DNA of 64,000 nucleotides from Variovorax sp. PBS-H4 (GCF_901827205.1 NZ_LR594675.1:4464001-4528000), one strand, 5' to 3'; positions 25,556 through 34,399 are shown, counted from the first letter of the stretch. The notes: a model not told the origin generated them from the sequence alone. Program-made: numbers and translations.

Positions 25556-26313
25556 CGCAGCATCTCCCGCACGGCCTGCGCCAGCGCGGCGATCTCGCGC
25601 GCGGCTACGCACTTCGGCGCCGTTTCGCCAGCGAGCCGACCGGCGGCGACGCTGTCGGCGAACACGATGCGCTGCGAGATTTCAGCGTTCAGGGCAGCGA
25701 ACGGCTGATCGGCCAGGGCCGTGCGCGCTTCACGACCGATGACCGTGCCGACCACGCGCCGATTGATCACGAATGCCGCGCGCAATGCAGGGCGGAACAC
25801 TCGCGCTTCGATAACGAGCTGCACCATCTCATGGCTGGCCCACACGTCGTAGGCACTGGGCTGCACCGGAATCAGCACGAGGTCGGCGGCCAGCAACGCG
25901 GAGCGCGCGAGGGCCGCGACCCGGGGCGGCCCATCGATCACCACGAAGTCGGCCTGCAAAGCGACCTGCGGCGCCTCCTGGTGCAGACAGTCCCTCGCCA
26001 GCCCGAAGACGCCGTAAAGCCGCTCTTGGCCGCTCTGAAGCCGCCGCTGCGCCCAGTCGAGGGCCGAGCCCTGCGGATCGGCATCGAGCAGCGTGACGCG
26101 GTTTCCCTGCAGGGCCAGTTCGCCGGCCAGGTGCGTGGCGAGTGTCGTCTTGCCTGCCCCGCCCTTCTGGTTGAGCAGCGCGATCACCTTGCCGGGGCGG
26201 CCGTCCTTTCTTCCTGGCGAGCTGGTTTCGGATGCTGGGTCTGCCTGATTTGCAGTCGCCGAACCATTGCCCATTTTTTGAGCAGTATCTGCTCGCGCGC
26301 GCGTGACTTCCAT
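25552..26313 (-). CDS. parA: ParA-family partition ATPase
   Basis: This 253-residue ATPase has the deviant Walker A KGGAGKTTLATHLAGELA after a 45-residue linker, LLDADPQGSALDWAQRR, and the Walker B-like DFVVIDGPP. It moves or maintains the circular form of the element by segregation. It lies 20 bp after repA and overlaps the RHH gene. Confidence 0.92.
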   Translation of the reverse strand: MEVTRARADTAQKMGNGSATANQADPASETSSPGRKDGRPGKVIALLNQKGGAGKTTLATHLAGELALQGNRVTLLDADPQGSALDWAQRRLQSGQERLYGVFGLARDCLHQEAPQVALQADFVVIDGPPRVAALARSALLAADLVLIPVQPSAYDVWASHEMVQLVIEARVFRPALRAAFVINRRVVGTVIGREARTALADQPFAALNAEISQRIVFADSVAAGRLAGETAPKCVAAREIAALAQAVREMLR

Positions 26314-26333
26314 TTATGTATCCCTTTAGATGT

Positions 26334-27338
26334 TTAGGGAGGTCCCAAACCGTTGCTGGGCGCGGCCTGCGGGCTGTTTGGCGCCGGTGATCCACCGATA
26401 GATGCGCCGGTGATCCACCGAGTCCCGCGCCGGTGATCCACCGAGTCCGTCCCCACGTCATCCACAGGTTCTTCAACAGAAGTTGTGGACAAGTCGCTTG
26501 GGGAGGGCTCGGCTGGGCTTGGGCGGAATGCCAGCCATTCGATGCCGCCGCTGCGCTCGATGAAGAGGCGGTAACCCGGCAGCGCCTGTCGCACAGACAG
26601 ACCTCGCACATGCGCGGCGAAGTCGCGGTAGCGCTGGAGCGCCCCCGACTTCAGGTACAGGTGGCGCATGTCGAAGCGCCAGCCGCCGGGCTGCCGTCCA
26701 CCGTGCTTGCGCACGAGCCGGTAGAGCCAGCGCTCAATCCCCCCGGAAAGCCGGAAGTACGTAGGATCGAGCGTGAGCACCAGGGCTTCGTCCAAGACGC
26801 CCGAGAAGAACCAATCGGCCAGGATCAGCTCGATGCCGTCGGCGCGTCCGTCGGGGCGCATGTACTCCTTCCACTCGTTGATCCAGGAGAAGCGGTGCAC
26901 GCGCATCGCGCCGTTCGGACGCTCCCGCTGGCGCAGCGTCGTGGCGACGGTGGTGGACTGCAGCCGGTCCAGCGCGGCGCGCAGCGCCAGGTAGTCGCTG
27001 CGGCCGGTGCCGCGCTGCGCGAAGCGCAAGATCTCGTAGGGCGTGGCCACCATCAGGCGCGAAGGCGCGATGCCTTCCTTCTTGGCCTGGACGATCTGGC
27101 TCGCAGCCCAGATCAGCACGTCGGCATCCCAGATCGTGGCGATGCCGTGCTCGGGCACACCTTCAACGGTGAGCGAGACGCCTCCGGCGCCAAAGCGGAT
27201 CGGCACGGTGCGCGGCGACTTGGCCAGCGAGAAGAACGGGTAGGCCATCAGGTCCTGCGCATCGCGCAGCGCCATGTCAGCGCCCGGCAGCGCGCGGAAC
27301 AGCGACAGCTGTTCGCGTTCGGTGGGGCGCTTCGACAT
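26334..27338 (-). CDS. repA: Replication initiator protein A
   Basis: This 334-residue RepA (RPA family) shows EREQLSLFRALPGADMALRD, LMAYPFFSLAKSPRTVPIRF, MVATPYEILRFAQRGTGRSD and GGIERWLYRLVRKHGG. Such proteins start replication of the excised ICE circle. ATG 27338 begins MSKRPTEREQ. The last 45 or so residues are encoded by DNA repeats of 23 bp, so the C-terminal peptide is read in a different frame from each repeat and is probably not functional as protein. Confidence 0.88.
   Translation of the reverse strand: MSKRPTEREQLSLFRALPGADMALRDAQDLMAYPFFSLAKSPRTVPIRFGAGGVSLTVEGVPEHGIATIWDADVLIWAASQIVQAKKEGIAPSRLMVATPYEILRFAQRGTGRSDYLALRAALDRLQSTTVATTLRQRERPNGAMRVHRFSWINEWKEYMRPDGRADGIELILADWFFSGVLDEALVLTLDPTYFRLSGGIERWLYRLVRKHGGRQPGGWRFDMRHLYLKSGALQRYRDFAAHVRGLSVRQALPGYRLFIERSGGIEWLAFRPSPAEPSPSDLSTTSVEEPVDDVGTDSVDHRRGTRWITGASIGGSPAPNSPQAAPSNGLGPP
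26381..26444. repeat. Three 23-bp iteron-like direct repeats inside repA
   Basis: GCGCCGGTGATCCACCGA occurs at 26381, 26404 and 26427, exactly 23 bp apart. All three 18-bp cores are identical, with variable 5-bp spacers. Each contains the short dyad GGTG-ATC-CACC. Since 23 is not a multiple of three, selection is on the DNA. Tandem initiator-binding sites near repA are the likely meaning. Confidence 0.8.
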
Positions 27339-27366
27339 GGGTGACGCTCCCTGCCCTGCTTGCTGG

Positions 27367-27663
27367 TCAGCGGACGGAGTCACGCTGCACGTAGCCAGGA
27401 TCGGAGGTCATGCCGTAGGCGCGGCTGTTGGCCCAGGCACGCAGGTCCTCGACCGCGTAGACCACGCGCGCGCCGAACTTCCGAAAGCGCGGGCCACCGC
27501 CCAGCACGCGCTGCTTCTCGAGCGTGCGCGGCGACAGGCGCAGGAAGGCGCCGGCCTCGTCGGTGGTCAGGAACTCGGGGCTGGCCGGTGCGGCGGGCAC
27601 CGCAAGGGGCCGCGGCGCAGCCGCCGCAGCGCAGACGGGGAACTGGGAACTGGCACTTGCCAT
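27367..27663 (-). CDS. AlpA/excisionase-like HTH protein
   Basis: This 98-residue protein has a C-terminal MerR-like/HTH_17 domain: EFLTTDEAGAFLRLSPRTLE, then GGGPRFRKFGARVVYAVEDL. ATG 27663 follows a GGAGG at good spacing. Such proteins act as transcriptional switches or recombination directionality factors in ICEs. It precedes repA by 28 bp. Confidence 0.82.
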   Translation of the reverse strand: MASASSQFPVCAAAAAPRPLAVPAAPASPEFLTTDEAGAFLRLSPRTLEKQRVLGGGPRFRKFGARVVYAVEDLRAWANSRAYGMTSDPGYVQRDSVR

Positions 27664-27755
27664 GAGGGCCTCCATCGTTGTCGCGGGGCCGCGAACCATT
27701 CGCAGCCCAATGGAGGCAGTCTCGGGAGTAAGGCCCTTCTTGCGCAGGGAGATAT

Positions 27756-28391
27756 TCAGCGCATCGGTTCGTCTCCGGGGGGGTCGGCTGCGGTGCGCCG
27801 TATGCCCGCGAGGCTCAGATAGCCACCGCCCATGTACGCCTCGGCGCGCCGCAGCAGGTGCCGAACCTGGGCGCGCAGTTCGCCATCGGCGTGCCAGCGC
27901 ACGACAGCTTCGAAACCGAACAGGGCTTGGGCAATGTCGCGGTGTGACGCGCCGGCCTGCGTGCCATCGAGCGCTTGGAGGGCGCGAAGATGCAGCAGTG
28001 CCGCGCGAGTAGCGGGCCGCACACACGATCTTGCCGGAGCGTGTCCTCGAAGAACCCCTGCCTGCGCGTTGAACGCCTCCAACTGACCTCGCAGACCGGG
28101 TCCGAGCGGGACCATGCAGGCGTAGGCCGCACCGTCCACGAGGTCAGTGGCCAGCGACAGGAGCAGGCGCTGCGTAGATACCTCGGTCAGCAGCGTCAGG
28201 CCTGCGCCGCCGAGCGCCAAACGCTTGCGGCCAGGCACGCGCCAGAGATCGAAAGTCGGCCGGGCCGACGCACCGTGCGCGCGCGAAGCGCATACGTGCA
28301 GCAGCTCGTCAGCGGCGGTGATCCATAGTGGACGCGCTTCGCGCGCATCGAGACGAGGATCTTCAGCGCTGTCGCAACCCCCACCGTTCAA
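27756..28391 (-). CDS. DUF2285 protein, probably the 3' part of a split DUF6499-DUF2285 gene
   Basis: This 211-residue product carries the DUF2285 pattern: RPTFDLWRVPGRKRLALGGA early and RAQVRHLLRRAEAYMGGGYL at the end. In related elements the DUF6499 and DUF2285 parts are one protein. Here ERWGLRQR stops in one frame and AEDPRLDAREARP continues in the next, so a single-base change has split it. A TTG at 28391 is the only start before the homology. The function of the family is unknown. Confidence 0.7.
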   Translation of the reverse strand: MNGGGCDSAEDPRLDAREARPLWITAADELLHVCASRAHGASARPTFDLWRVPGRKRLALGGAGLTLLTEVSTQRLLLSLATDLVDGAAYACMVPLGPGLRGQLEAFNAQAGVLRGHAPARSCVRPATRAALLHLRALQALDGTQAGASHRDIAQALFGFEAVVRWHADGELRAQVRHLLRRAEAYMGGGYLSLAGIRRTAADPPGDEPMR

Positions 28392-28560
28392 GCGATGCGG
28401 CGCGCCGTGCCCAATCCGCCTGGTACTTCGGATGGCGGCGCAGGTACTCCCACGCGAGCGCGGGGTCGTCGAGATCGAGCGTGTAAAGATAGGCCGCCGA
28501 CACGCGCCAGGGCGCGCTTGGCAGGCTTTCGGCCTTTCGGTCGGTCATGGCAGAACTCAC
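28363..28560 (-). CDS. DUF6499 N-terminal fragment or small protein
   Basis: This 65-residue frame reads APWRVSAAYLYTLDLDDPAL, then AWEYLRRHPKYQADW, the conserved DUF6499 block. It ends 18 residues later and overlaps the DUF2285 frame by 29 bp. It may be translated separately or be the broken head of a fused protein. Confidence 0.65.
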   Translation of the reverse strand: MSSAMTDRKAESLPSAPWRVSAAYLYTLDLDDPALAWEYLRRHPKYQADWARRAASLERWGLRQR

Positions 28561-28672
28561 TTCTTCTTGCTTGCGCGAAGGCTGCCACAGGAACGGCCGG
28601 CATGGCTGGCTTTTGCAGCGATGCGCTGTCGCGCGGGCGGGACGATCCTGTGCGCCCGCCCGCCACCGAAGT

Positions 28673-29014
28673 TCAGTCGTTGATCGAACCGTCGCGTTGC
28701 GCGTCAGCCGCGTAGCCGGACAGCGGCTGGCGCGCCCTGAAATGCGGATCGGCCACGATGCACAGGCCGGTAGGGCCGCGCACGCCCTCGAGCGCCGCCA
28801 GGCTCACATGCCCTAGTTCGGGGAAGCCGGTGCCGGCATCGGTCAGCCCATAGGCGCGATCGCCATCGGCATCGAGTTCGGTGAGCAGCCAGCAGGCAGG
28901 GGCGTCCAGCGTGTACAGCTTAACGACGGGATAGGGGTCGTCGGCTTGGCCACGGGCGTGCGCCGCGCGGTTGGCCAGCATTTGGGCGCGCTGCTGCTCG
29001 GTGAGAAAAGTCAT
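28673..29014 (-). CDS. DUF2958 family protein, copy 1
   Basis: This 113-residue protein has FLTEQQRAQMLANRA, PVVKLYTLDAPACWLLTELD, GTGFPELGHVSLAALEGVRG and a C-terminal ARQPLSGYAADA. DUF2958 proteins are frequent in ICEs and plasmids; their function is unknown. It is paralogous to the gene at 29488-29829, which keeps the same motif order. Confidence 0.82.
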   Translation of the reverse strand: MTFLTEQQRAQMLANRAAHARGQADDPYPVVKLYTLDAPACWLLTELDADGDRAYGLTDAGTGFPELGHVSLAALEGVRGPTGLCIVADPHFRARQPLSGYAADAQRDGSIND

Positions 29015-29167
29015 CGGGTCCTCGGAGGAGGTGACGGAATGCTAACGTCCCAAGAGCAGGTGCAGGTGCAGGTGCAGAAGGATTCGACGCGCCAGCACAT
29101 CCTGGAGATAGCACACGAGTTAAAGATAACGTGGTTTAAATTGTGCTGAACCGGGACGCTTCTGTCC

Positions 29168-29476
29168 ATGCAGAAGCGAGCCATTCAGCGGGGACGCCCT
29201 ATCGGCGCGACGACCTTCGAGGTCGCGCCGGCGCTGGCGTTCGGTGCCGTGGTGCGCGCACTGAGAACCGAGGAAGGCATCGCCCAGGAAACTCTGGCGC
29301 ACCTCGCCGGCATCGAGCGCTCTCACATGGGCAAGATCGAGCGCGGCGAGCACATGCCCACGCTGGTTCTGGTGCTCCGGATAGCCCGGGCGCTGGGCCG
29401 CAGCGCCGGCGAATTGATGCTCGAGACAGAGGCCAGATTGCCGAGGGAATGGCATCGGCCGGCCATCGGCGGCTGA
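29168..29476 (+). CDS. XRE-family HTH regulator
   Basis: This 102-residue protein contains VVRALRTEEGIAQETLAHLA and GIERSHMGKIERGEHMPTLV, a full HTH_3. It is transcribed against the backbone, divergent from DUF2958 copy 1 and convergent with copy 2, so it probably regulates the former. The 154-bp upstream gap contains three tandem gcaggt units at about 29057-29074. Confidence 0.85.
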   Translation: MQKRAIQRGRPIGATTFEVAPALAFGAVVRALRTEEGIAQETLAHLAGIERSHMGKIERGEHMPTLVLVLRIARALGRSAGELMLETEARLPREWHRPAIGG

Positions 29477-29487
29477 TGCCTGCAGCG

Positions 29488-29829
29488 CTACGCCACGATG
29501 CGGCCTGCCAGCCGCGCCTCACGTGCGTAGCCGCTCAGCCGCTTGTCCGCGACGAAGTGGAGATCGCGCTCAATGGGCAGCCCCCACTTCCCACGCAAGG
29601 CCTCCAGCTCCGCCAGGCTCACATAGCCCAGCTCGGGAAAACCTTGCCCGAGATCGCAAAGTCCAAATGCGATTTCTTCTGAATCAAGTTCGGTGAGTAG
29701 CCAGGTCGCCCCCGCACTGGGCGTGAACAGCTTGACCAACGGCCGCGGGTCGAAGCGCGGATTCTCGGCCGACTCCCGGCCGTTGGCCAGCAGTTGCGCG
29801 CGTTGTTCGTCGGTGATGAGCTTCGTCAT
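29488..29829 (-). CDS. DUF2958 family protein, copy 2
   Basis: This 113-residue protein has KLITDEQRAQLLANGRES, PLVKLFTPSAGATWLLTELD, GQGFPELGYVSLAELEALRG and DKRLSGYAREA. ATG 29829 has an aaggaga leader. A 150-bp sequence upstream is duplicated before radC, so the two genes may share control. Confidence 0.82.
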   Translation of the reverse strand: MTKLITDEQRAQLLANGRESAENPRFDPRPLVKLFTPSAGATWLLTELDSEEIAFGLCDLGQGFPELGYVSLAELEALRGKWGLPIERDLHFVADKRLSGYAREARLAGRIVA

Positions 29830-29851
29830 GGTCTTTCTCCTTGGAAGGATG

Positions 29852-30003
29852 CCGGGCGGAATTGCCCGAGACCGGAAGCGGCACGCCGCAGCGCAGCCGT
29901 CAGGGTTCGAAGACGGCCTCCAGGACGCCAGCGCGCAAGGCACGCGCAGACCTTGACGGCCAGACCGGCGTGCGACGATGAAGGGAACAGCAAGCCAGCC
30001 CTC
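29852..30003. repeat. Shared ICE leader repeat, copy 1
   Basis: About 150 bp starting CCGGGCGG and ending AGGGAACAGCAAGCC match 36301-36451 with few differences by eye. Both copies lie just upstream of minus-strand genes (DUF2958 copy 2 and radC). Each has an inner CGGGC/GCCCG dyad near its start. Confidence 0.75.
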
Positions 30004-30083
30004 CCCCTGCATGCACCCGCATCGCAAGCGGCTGCGCGCAGCACCGCAGGTGCGAAGGCGTCAGGGATGGAAGCCCGAACGGG

Positions 30084-30126
30084 GCGAGACGCCAGGGGCG
30101 GCTCGATGCGCCAGCACGACAGCGCG
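30084..30126. repeat. Short intergenic repeat, copy 1
   Basis: About 43 bp built on GGCTCGATGCG followed by CAGCACGACAGC match 34786-34828. The remaining gap (30127-30427) shows nothing else recognised. Confidence 0.6.
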
Positions 30127-30427
30127 ATCCGGCACCGCCGGAGACGCACGGATCCGTGAGATCTCGGAAACGCATCTGCTGACATCCGCTGAACCGCGAA
30201 TCCAGCTTGGCGCATCTCCCCAAAGCCCCAGACGCACGAACCCGGGACATCGGCTTTACGACGAAGTGCGAACACGACATCACGCTTTTGCACTGATCCG
30301 CGCTTCCGCAAAGGAACACGGCACCCAAGAACTGGAAGTCAGACAACAAGGCCCGCGAACACTCGCGGGCAGTCGAAGCGATGGTGGAAGACGGCACCTC
30401 GCCGCAGCGGGGCGCCGAGGGCGACGC

Positions 30428-30736
30428 TCAGTCGCCCTTGCTGCGCGACCAGATCAGGTTGTGCGCGCCGTCATCGCCCTCGACCAAGCGGGCATAGATG
30501 GTCGCCGAGAACGACGGGTCGTCCAGCGTCACCGACAGGTAGGGCCGGTCCGCCTTGCTGACCTTCTTCCACGCCGCGCCAATCTCGAGTCCGTTGCCGG
30601 CGACGACGCGGTAGTCCGGGGCGTTCTCGCTCGCCTTGTCGCTGGCGGCGATCTTGACCTTGACGTTCAGGGTCAGGGTGCGAACCGTGCCGCTGTAGCC
30701 GTCGCCCAAAGCGGTGAAGTTGCCAATGGTGCTCAT
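30428..30736 (-). CDS. DUF736 family protein
   Basis: This 102-residue protein has MSTIGNFTALGDGYSGTVRT, NAPDYRVVAGNGLEIGAAWK and YLSVTLDDPSFSATIYARL. DUF736 proteins are conserved in proteobacterial ICEs and plasmids; their function is not known. It is a stand-alone gene with long flanking gaps. Confidence 0.88.
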   Translation of the reverse strand: MSTIGNFTALGDGYSGTVRTLTLNVKVKIAASDKASENAPDYRVVAGNGLEIGAAWKKVSKADRPYLSVTLDDPSFSATIYARLVEGDDGAHNLIWSRSKGD

Positions 30737-30846
30737 GATGAAGTCCTTTCGAGGTTGATCCAGGTCCGCGCCCATCGCGGCCTTGGCGTGATCCGACCGG
30801 CGCGGGTCCGGGCGCGCCGCACCGAAGGCCGCAGCGCAGCGGAGGA

Positions 30847-30916
30847 CCGGCAGGCCCGAGAAATTTGCCTCGCGAGGAATCCGCGCAGCGGAGGGGAAAT
30901 TTGTCGGGCCTGCCGG
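30847..30916. repeat. Long imperfect inverted repeat
   Basis: A 25-nt arm (30847-30871, CCGGCAGGCCCGAG then AAATTTGCCTC) faces a 26-nt arm (30891-30916) across a 19-nt loop, with about three mismatches. It lies in the 689-bp gene-free gap between DUF736 and parB. It has no T-run, so a terminator is unlikely. Confidence 0.7.
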
Positions 30917-31352
30917 TTGCGGCGCCCGAGGCGAAGCGCAACGAAGAGCAGCGCCGCCGTGCCCGCGCCAGGATTCACGACACATACAAGGCCGTGGGCG
31001 TGGACCTGTCCTCGCAAGGGACGCATGCGCCTGGCAATAGCCCGATGAGACAGCCTCCCGGCACGGATTCGGCTGCGGCCGAACGCGAGGCCGACTGACC
31101 AGCGAAGCCAAGAGAGAATGCACCGCCGCATGGCGGCGGCACACAAGATCGGCATCGGCGGCGTGGAAGAAGGTCAGCATGGCAGACGGCCCGTCGGTGA
31201 CACCACCAGTGTTCGGGGGGTCTGCCCGCCAGCGTCGGGGACGGCGCCACATTTCGGAACCCAGCGCAGCAAGGCCTGTCGCAGCCCTGTGCCCGTCCTG
31301 CGACGGGGGCTGACTTTTTGAGATGTCGGCGGCGCAGCCGCTGGATGTGAAT

Positions 31353-31380
31353 ACGCGCGCGGCACACGTGCCGCGCGCGT
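31353..31380. promoter_or_regulatory. Perfect 13-bp dyad with CACGTG-like centre, parS candidate
   Basis: ACGCGCGCGGCAC-AC-GTGCCGCGCGCGT is a perfect dyad about 45 bp beyond the parB stop. Chromosomal parS sites have a CCACGTGG core; this one has GGCACACGTGCC. A terminator stem is the alternative. Confidence 0.4.
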
Positions 31381-31425
31381 CGCGCCGACTCAACAAGCCC
31401 AGGCCCGCAGGCCGGGGCGCCATGC

Positions 31426-33462
31426 TCACGCGACAGCGTGCATATCTTCGCGGTCTTCTGCCTCGGCACCGCTGCTGGACTCGGCATCGGTCTCGGCCTC
31501 GCCCTCCGGCACGGCCTGCGTTTCGGCAGCAACCTCCTGCCCTCGGAACATCACGGGCAGCCAACCCGTACCCGCCGCCAGCCGTTCGGCCTCGCTCGCG
31601 ATCTCGGCCTTCTTGAGCTTGCCCAGCCGGTTCACATGCTCGGGCGCGAACGCCTGCACCGCTTCCAGCGCCTTGGATTTCGAGACATGCTCGAAGTAGC
31701 CTGCGACGGTCGGCGTCCACCAGCCGTGCATGTCGAGGTTCACCGCCTGCGCGAGCGCAGCGGCGGGGACTTCTTCCTCATGCGAGGCCACCGCGCTGAC
31801 CGTGGAGGCCACGCACACCGCCAGCAGCGACAGCAGTTCCTGCTGCGGGAAGGCCAGCAGTTCGGCAAACAACGCATCCGGGTCGCCGGGCAGGCGGTCG
31901 GCCCACGCGTCCCGAACCTTGCGCATGCCCACCGCCGCCGGTGCATCTCCGATGTCCGGCGCATGCTGCCCGAGCCCATCCTGCGGCGTCGCGGTGATGC
32001 CGACCGGCGAGCCGCCCGAGCCATAGCTGTCCACGATCACGCGCAGCGCGAGGCGATGCACCAGGGCCACCAGCGCGACGTGCGGGTGTCGGGCCACCTC
32101 GGCCTGCAAGGCCGCCGTGCGGTGCGCGCTGAGGCGCTTCGCCAGCTTCTCCGAGATGCAGGACTTGGTCTGTTCATCGATACCCGCATCCGGGCCGCTG
32201 CCCGCGGCGACCCCTTCCTGCCGCGCCTGTTCCCGCAATGCCTTGGCCTGTTCCTCGCGCAGCAGGCCGCGATGGACGACCACGCCGCCCATGGGATCGA
32301 GCGACACAACCGCGCCGGCCAGCGCCACCACGGCGGGCGGGTATTCGACCAATTGCCGCTCGAAGGCGTCCAGTTTGTTGCCCAGCTCGTCCATTTCGTC
32401 GTGAAGCGCCTGCGCCTGCTCGTCAGTCATGTCCTCGCTGTCGTCGTCCAGCCGCTCTTGCAACGTCGATTGCCGGTCTTCCAGTTTGGCGATGCGCCTG
32501 GCTTCGGCCTTGGTGGGTTCCCGGCGCGTGCTGCGCGCCCGCTGGAACTGGTACAGCTCAGAAGACGTGGCGCGCGGCGCGGCATCCACCCATGCCCAGC
32601 CCTCGGCCCGCACCTGCTCGGCGATCGGCGCGAGCTTGTCCCGCGCCAGTGCATCCAGCAGCGCGCCGTCCGCCAGGAAGATGCCGTTCTGGTCGTCCGC
32701 GAACAAGTCGCGGCGAACACCGCCACCCGCCTTCTCATAGGCCACCAAACCGACGAAGCGCGCCACCGCATCGCGGCCGGCATCGATCTGGTCGCTCGTC
32801 AGGTGATCGCGCAGCGCCTCCGGGCTGCGCTGCCATTGCGGCGAGTCGTAGAACGCGGCTTCCTGCGCCGCATGGTCATCGGTGATGGCCAGCGCCATCA
32901 GTTGCTCCAGCGTCACGGCCTGCGTTTCGAAGTCCGCCAGCAATCGGGGCGAGACGTTCGCGAGCTTCAGGCGCCGCTGCACCACGAGAGGCGTGACGCC
33001 GAAATCGGCGGCGATGTCTTCCACGGGCCGGCCTTCGGCCACGAGGTCCTTCCAGGCGAACAGTTCCTCGATGGGCGACATGGCCTCGCGCTGCAAGTTT
33101 TCCGTCAGGCTGACGGTGCGGGCCGCATCGTCAAGTACGAGCAGGCAATGCACCTCATGGTCCTTCGCCAGCTTGCGGCGCTTGACCAGCAGCTTCAACG
33201 CCGCCAGACGCCGTCGCCCGGCCACGACGTCGTAGTGCTCGCCATCGGGCGCGGCCACCACGGTGAGGTTGTGCAGCAGGCCGACGCGCGCGATGCTCGC
33301 TGCCAGTTCGGGAATCGACGTGCCGCCGTTCTTGCGCACGTTGCGACTCGAAGGCCGCAGCTTGGACAGCGGAATCAGCAGCAGTTCCTGCGAGGCCGCG
33401 ACGGCGGCGACAGCGCCGGCCGTGGCGACGGCGTTGGTTTCTTGAAAGGTGGCGGTATTCAT
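31426..33462 (-). CDS. parB: ParB/RepB/Spo0J-family partition protein
   Basis: This 678-residue protein has an N-terminal ParB domain: LIPLSKLRPSSRNVRKNGG, YDVVAGRRRLAALKLL and LTENLQREAMSPIEELFAWK. A KorB-like HTH region follows (DIAADFGVTPLVVQRRLKLA). The long acidic C-terminal part is typical of ICE ParB-like proteins and holds a charged, probably coiled segment around residues 300-380. It is not adjacent to parA, and may act as a regulator or nuclease rather than a true centromere protein. Confidence 0.88.
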   Translation of the reverse strand: MNTATFQETNAVATAGAVAAVAASQELLLIPLSKLRPSSRNVRKNGGTSIPELAASIARVGLLHNLTVVAAPDGEHYDVVAGRRRLAALKLLVKRRKLAKDHEVHCLLVLDDAARTVSLTENLQREAMSPIEELFAWKDLVAEGRPVEDIAADFGVTPLVVQRRLKLANVSPRLLADFETQAVTLEQLMALAITDDHAAQEAAFYDSPQWQRSPEALRDHLTSDQIDAGRDAVARFVGLVAYEKAGGGVRRDLFADDQNGIFLADGALLDALARDKLAPIAEQVRAEGWAWVDAAPRATSSELYQFQRARSTRREPTKAEARRIAKLEDRQSTLQERLDDDSEDMTDEQAQALHDEMDELGNKLDAFERQLVEYPPAVVALAGAVVSLDPMGGVVVHRGLLREEQAKALREQARQEGVAAGSGPDAGIDEQTKSCISEKLAKRLSAHRTAALQAEVARHPHVALVALVHRLALRVIVDSYGSGGSPVGITATPQDGLGQHAPDIGDAPAAVGMRKVRDAWADRLPGDPDALFAELLAFPQQELLSLLAVCVASTVSAVASHEEEVPAAALAQAVNLDMHGWWTPTVAGYFEHVSKSKALEAVQAFAPEHVNRLGKLKKAEIASEAERLAAGTGWLPVMFRGQEVAAETQAVPEGEAETDAESSSGAEAEDREDMHAVA

Positions 33463-33538
33463 GGTGTAGCTCCTGTAAGGAAACATGGAAAAGGCGGGGA
33501 ATGAATGGAGAGGCTTTGCGCCCCTCCGGGCTTGGGGT

Positions 33539-34366
33539 TCAAGCTTTGAGCTGGCGCATGCCGTCGGCCAGCAGCCATAGGGCGCGGTTCAGTCGCAGGT
33601 TCTGGTCGATGCCCTGCACCGGCCGAGTGGTCTGGCGGCGGCCGTTGGCGGCGCGCCCGTTCAATCCGCCTTTGATGAGGTTTTCCTGCGTGCGGTTGAA
33701 CACGCTCCACAGGTCGCGGCGGTCGTCGTCCGTGCGGCGCGGCATCAGGATTTGCGCTTCCGTGATGGGCGCGGGCTTGTCCGGATCGTCGTACTTGAGG
33801 GTCAGCGCGGCGCGGGCGAACACCTCCGACTCGCCGGCATCCAGCGCAATCGCCTGCATGCCCTCGCGGGATTCCGATGCATGGTCGAACCCACTCAGAA
33901 CCTCATACGCGCCCTCGATGACGTGGCCCGCCACATCGCCCTTGTGAGGGACGCGCACATCGGCCACGGTGTCGCCGCACACCAGCCCGTTCCGGCAGAC
34001 GAAGCGGAACATGCCCGCCAGCATCTGGTAGCTGCTGGTGCCGTCATGAGAGTTCAGCAGGATGATTTCGTTGGCCTCTCGGCCGTTGATCTGGCTGGCG
34101 TGACGCAGCCGGATCATGTGCTTGGTGAAATCGCGCCGCCCTTCCTGACGCACGCGGGTCTGGCACACCATGAAGGGCTCGAAGCCCTCCCCTCTCAATT
34201 CCCGCAGCACGGTGGCCGTGGGAATGTAGCTGTAGCGTTCCGAGCGGCTGCCATGGGGAGCCTCCGCAAAAATGGACGGGGCCACGGCCCTGATCTGCTC
34301 GTCCGACAGTGGGGATTCCGAGCGCAGCGTCGGCGAAGCCGGCGCGAAACGGGAAGCGAGTTGCAT
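33539..34366 (-). CDS. DUF932 family protein
   Basis: This 275-residue protein is recognised by SPLSDEQIRAVAPSIFAEAP, GFEPFMVCQTRVRQEGRRDF, EIILLNSHDGTSSYQMLAGM and FRFVCRNGLVCGDTVADVRV. DUF932 proteins are widespread on plasmids, phages and ICEs; their biochemical role is unknown. It lies 76 bp after parB's upstream end and is preceded by a long structured leader (34400-34621). Confidence 0.9.
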   Translation of the reverse strand: MQLASRFAPASPTLRSESPLSDEQIRAVAPSIFAEAPHGSRSERYSYIPTATVLRELRGEGFEPFMVCQTRVRQEGRRDFTKHMIRLRHASQINGREANEIILLNSHDGTSSYQMLAGMFRFVCRNGLVCGDTVADVRVPHKGDVAGHVIEGAYEVLSGFDHASESREGMQAIALDAGESEVFARAALTLKYDDPDKPAPITEAQILMPRRTDDDRRDLWSVFNRTQENLIKGGLNGRAANGRRQTTRPVQGIDQNLRLNRALWLLADGMRQLKA

Positions 34367-34399
34367 GGTCTTTCTCCTGACGAAGTTGGCTGTTGAACA

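Noticed and set aside
29057..29074. Short gcaggt tandem repeat as a CRISPR or iteron array
   Set aside because: The units are only 6 bp with three copies and no spacers. I treat it as a minor promoter-region repeat.
31438..33504. Plus-strand open frame of 688 codons
   Set aside because: It lies wholly antisense to parB, whose ParB motifs are clear. The translated text is low-complexity Arg/His/Gln.
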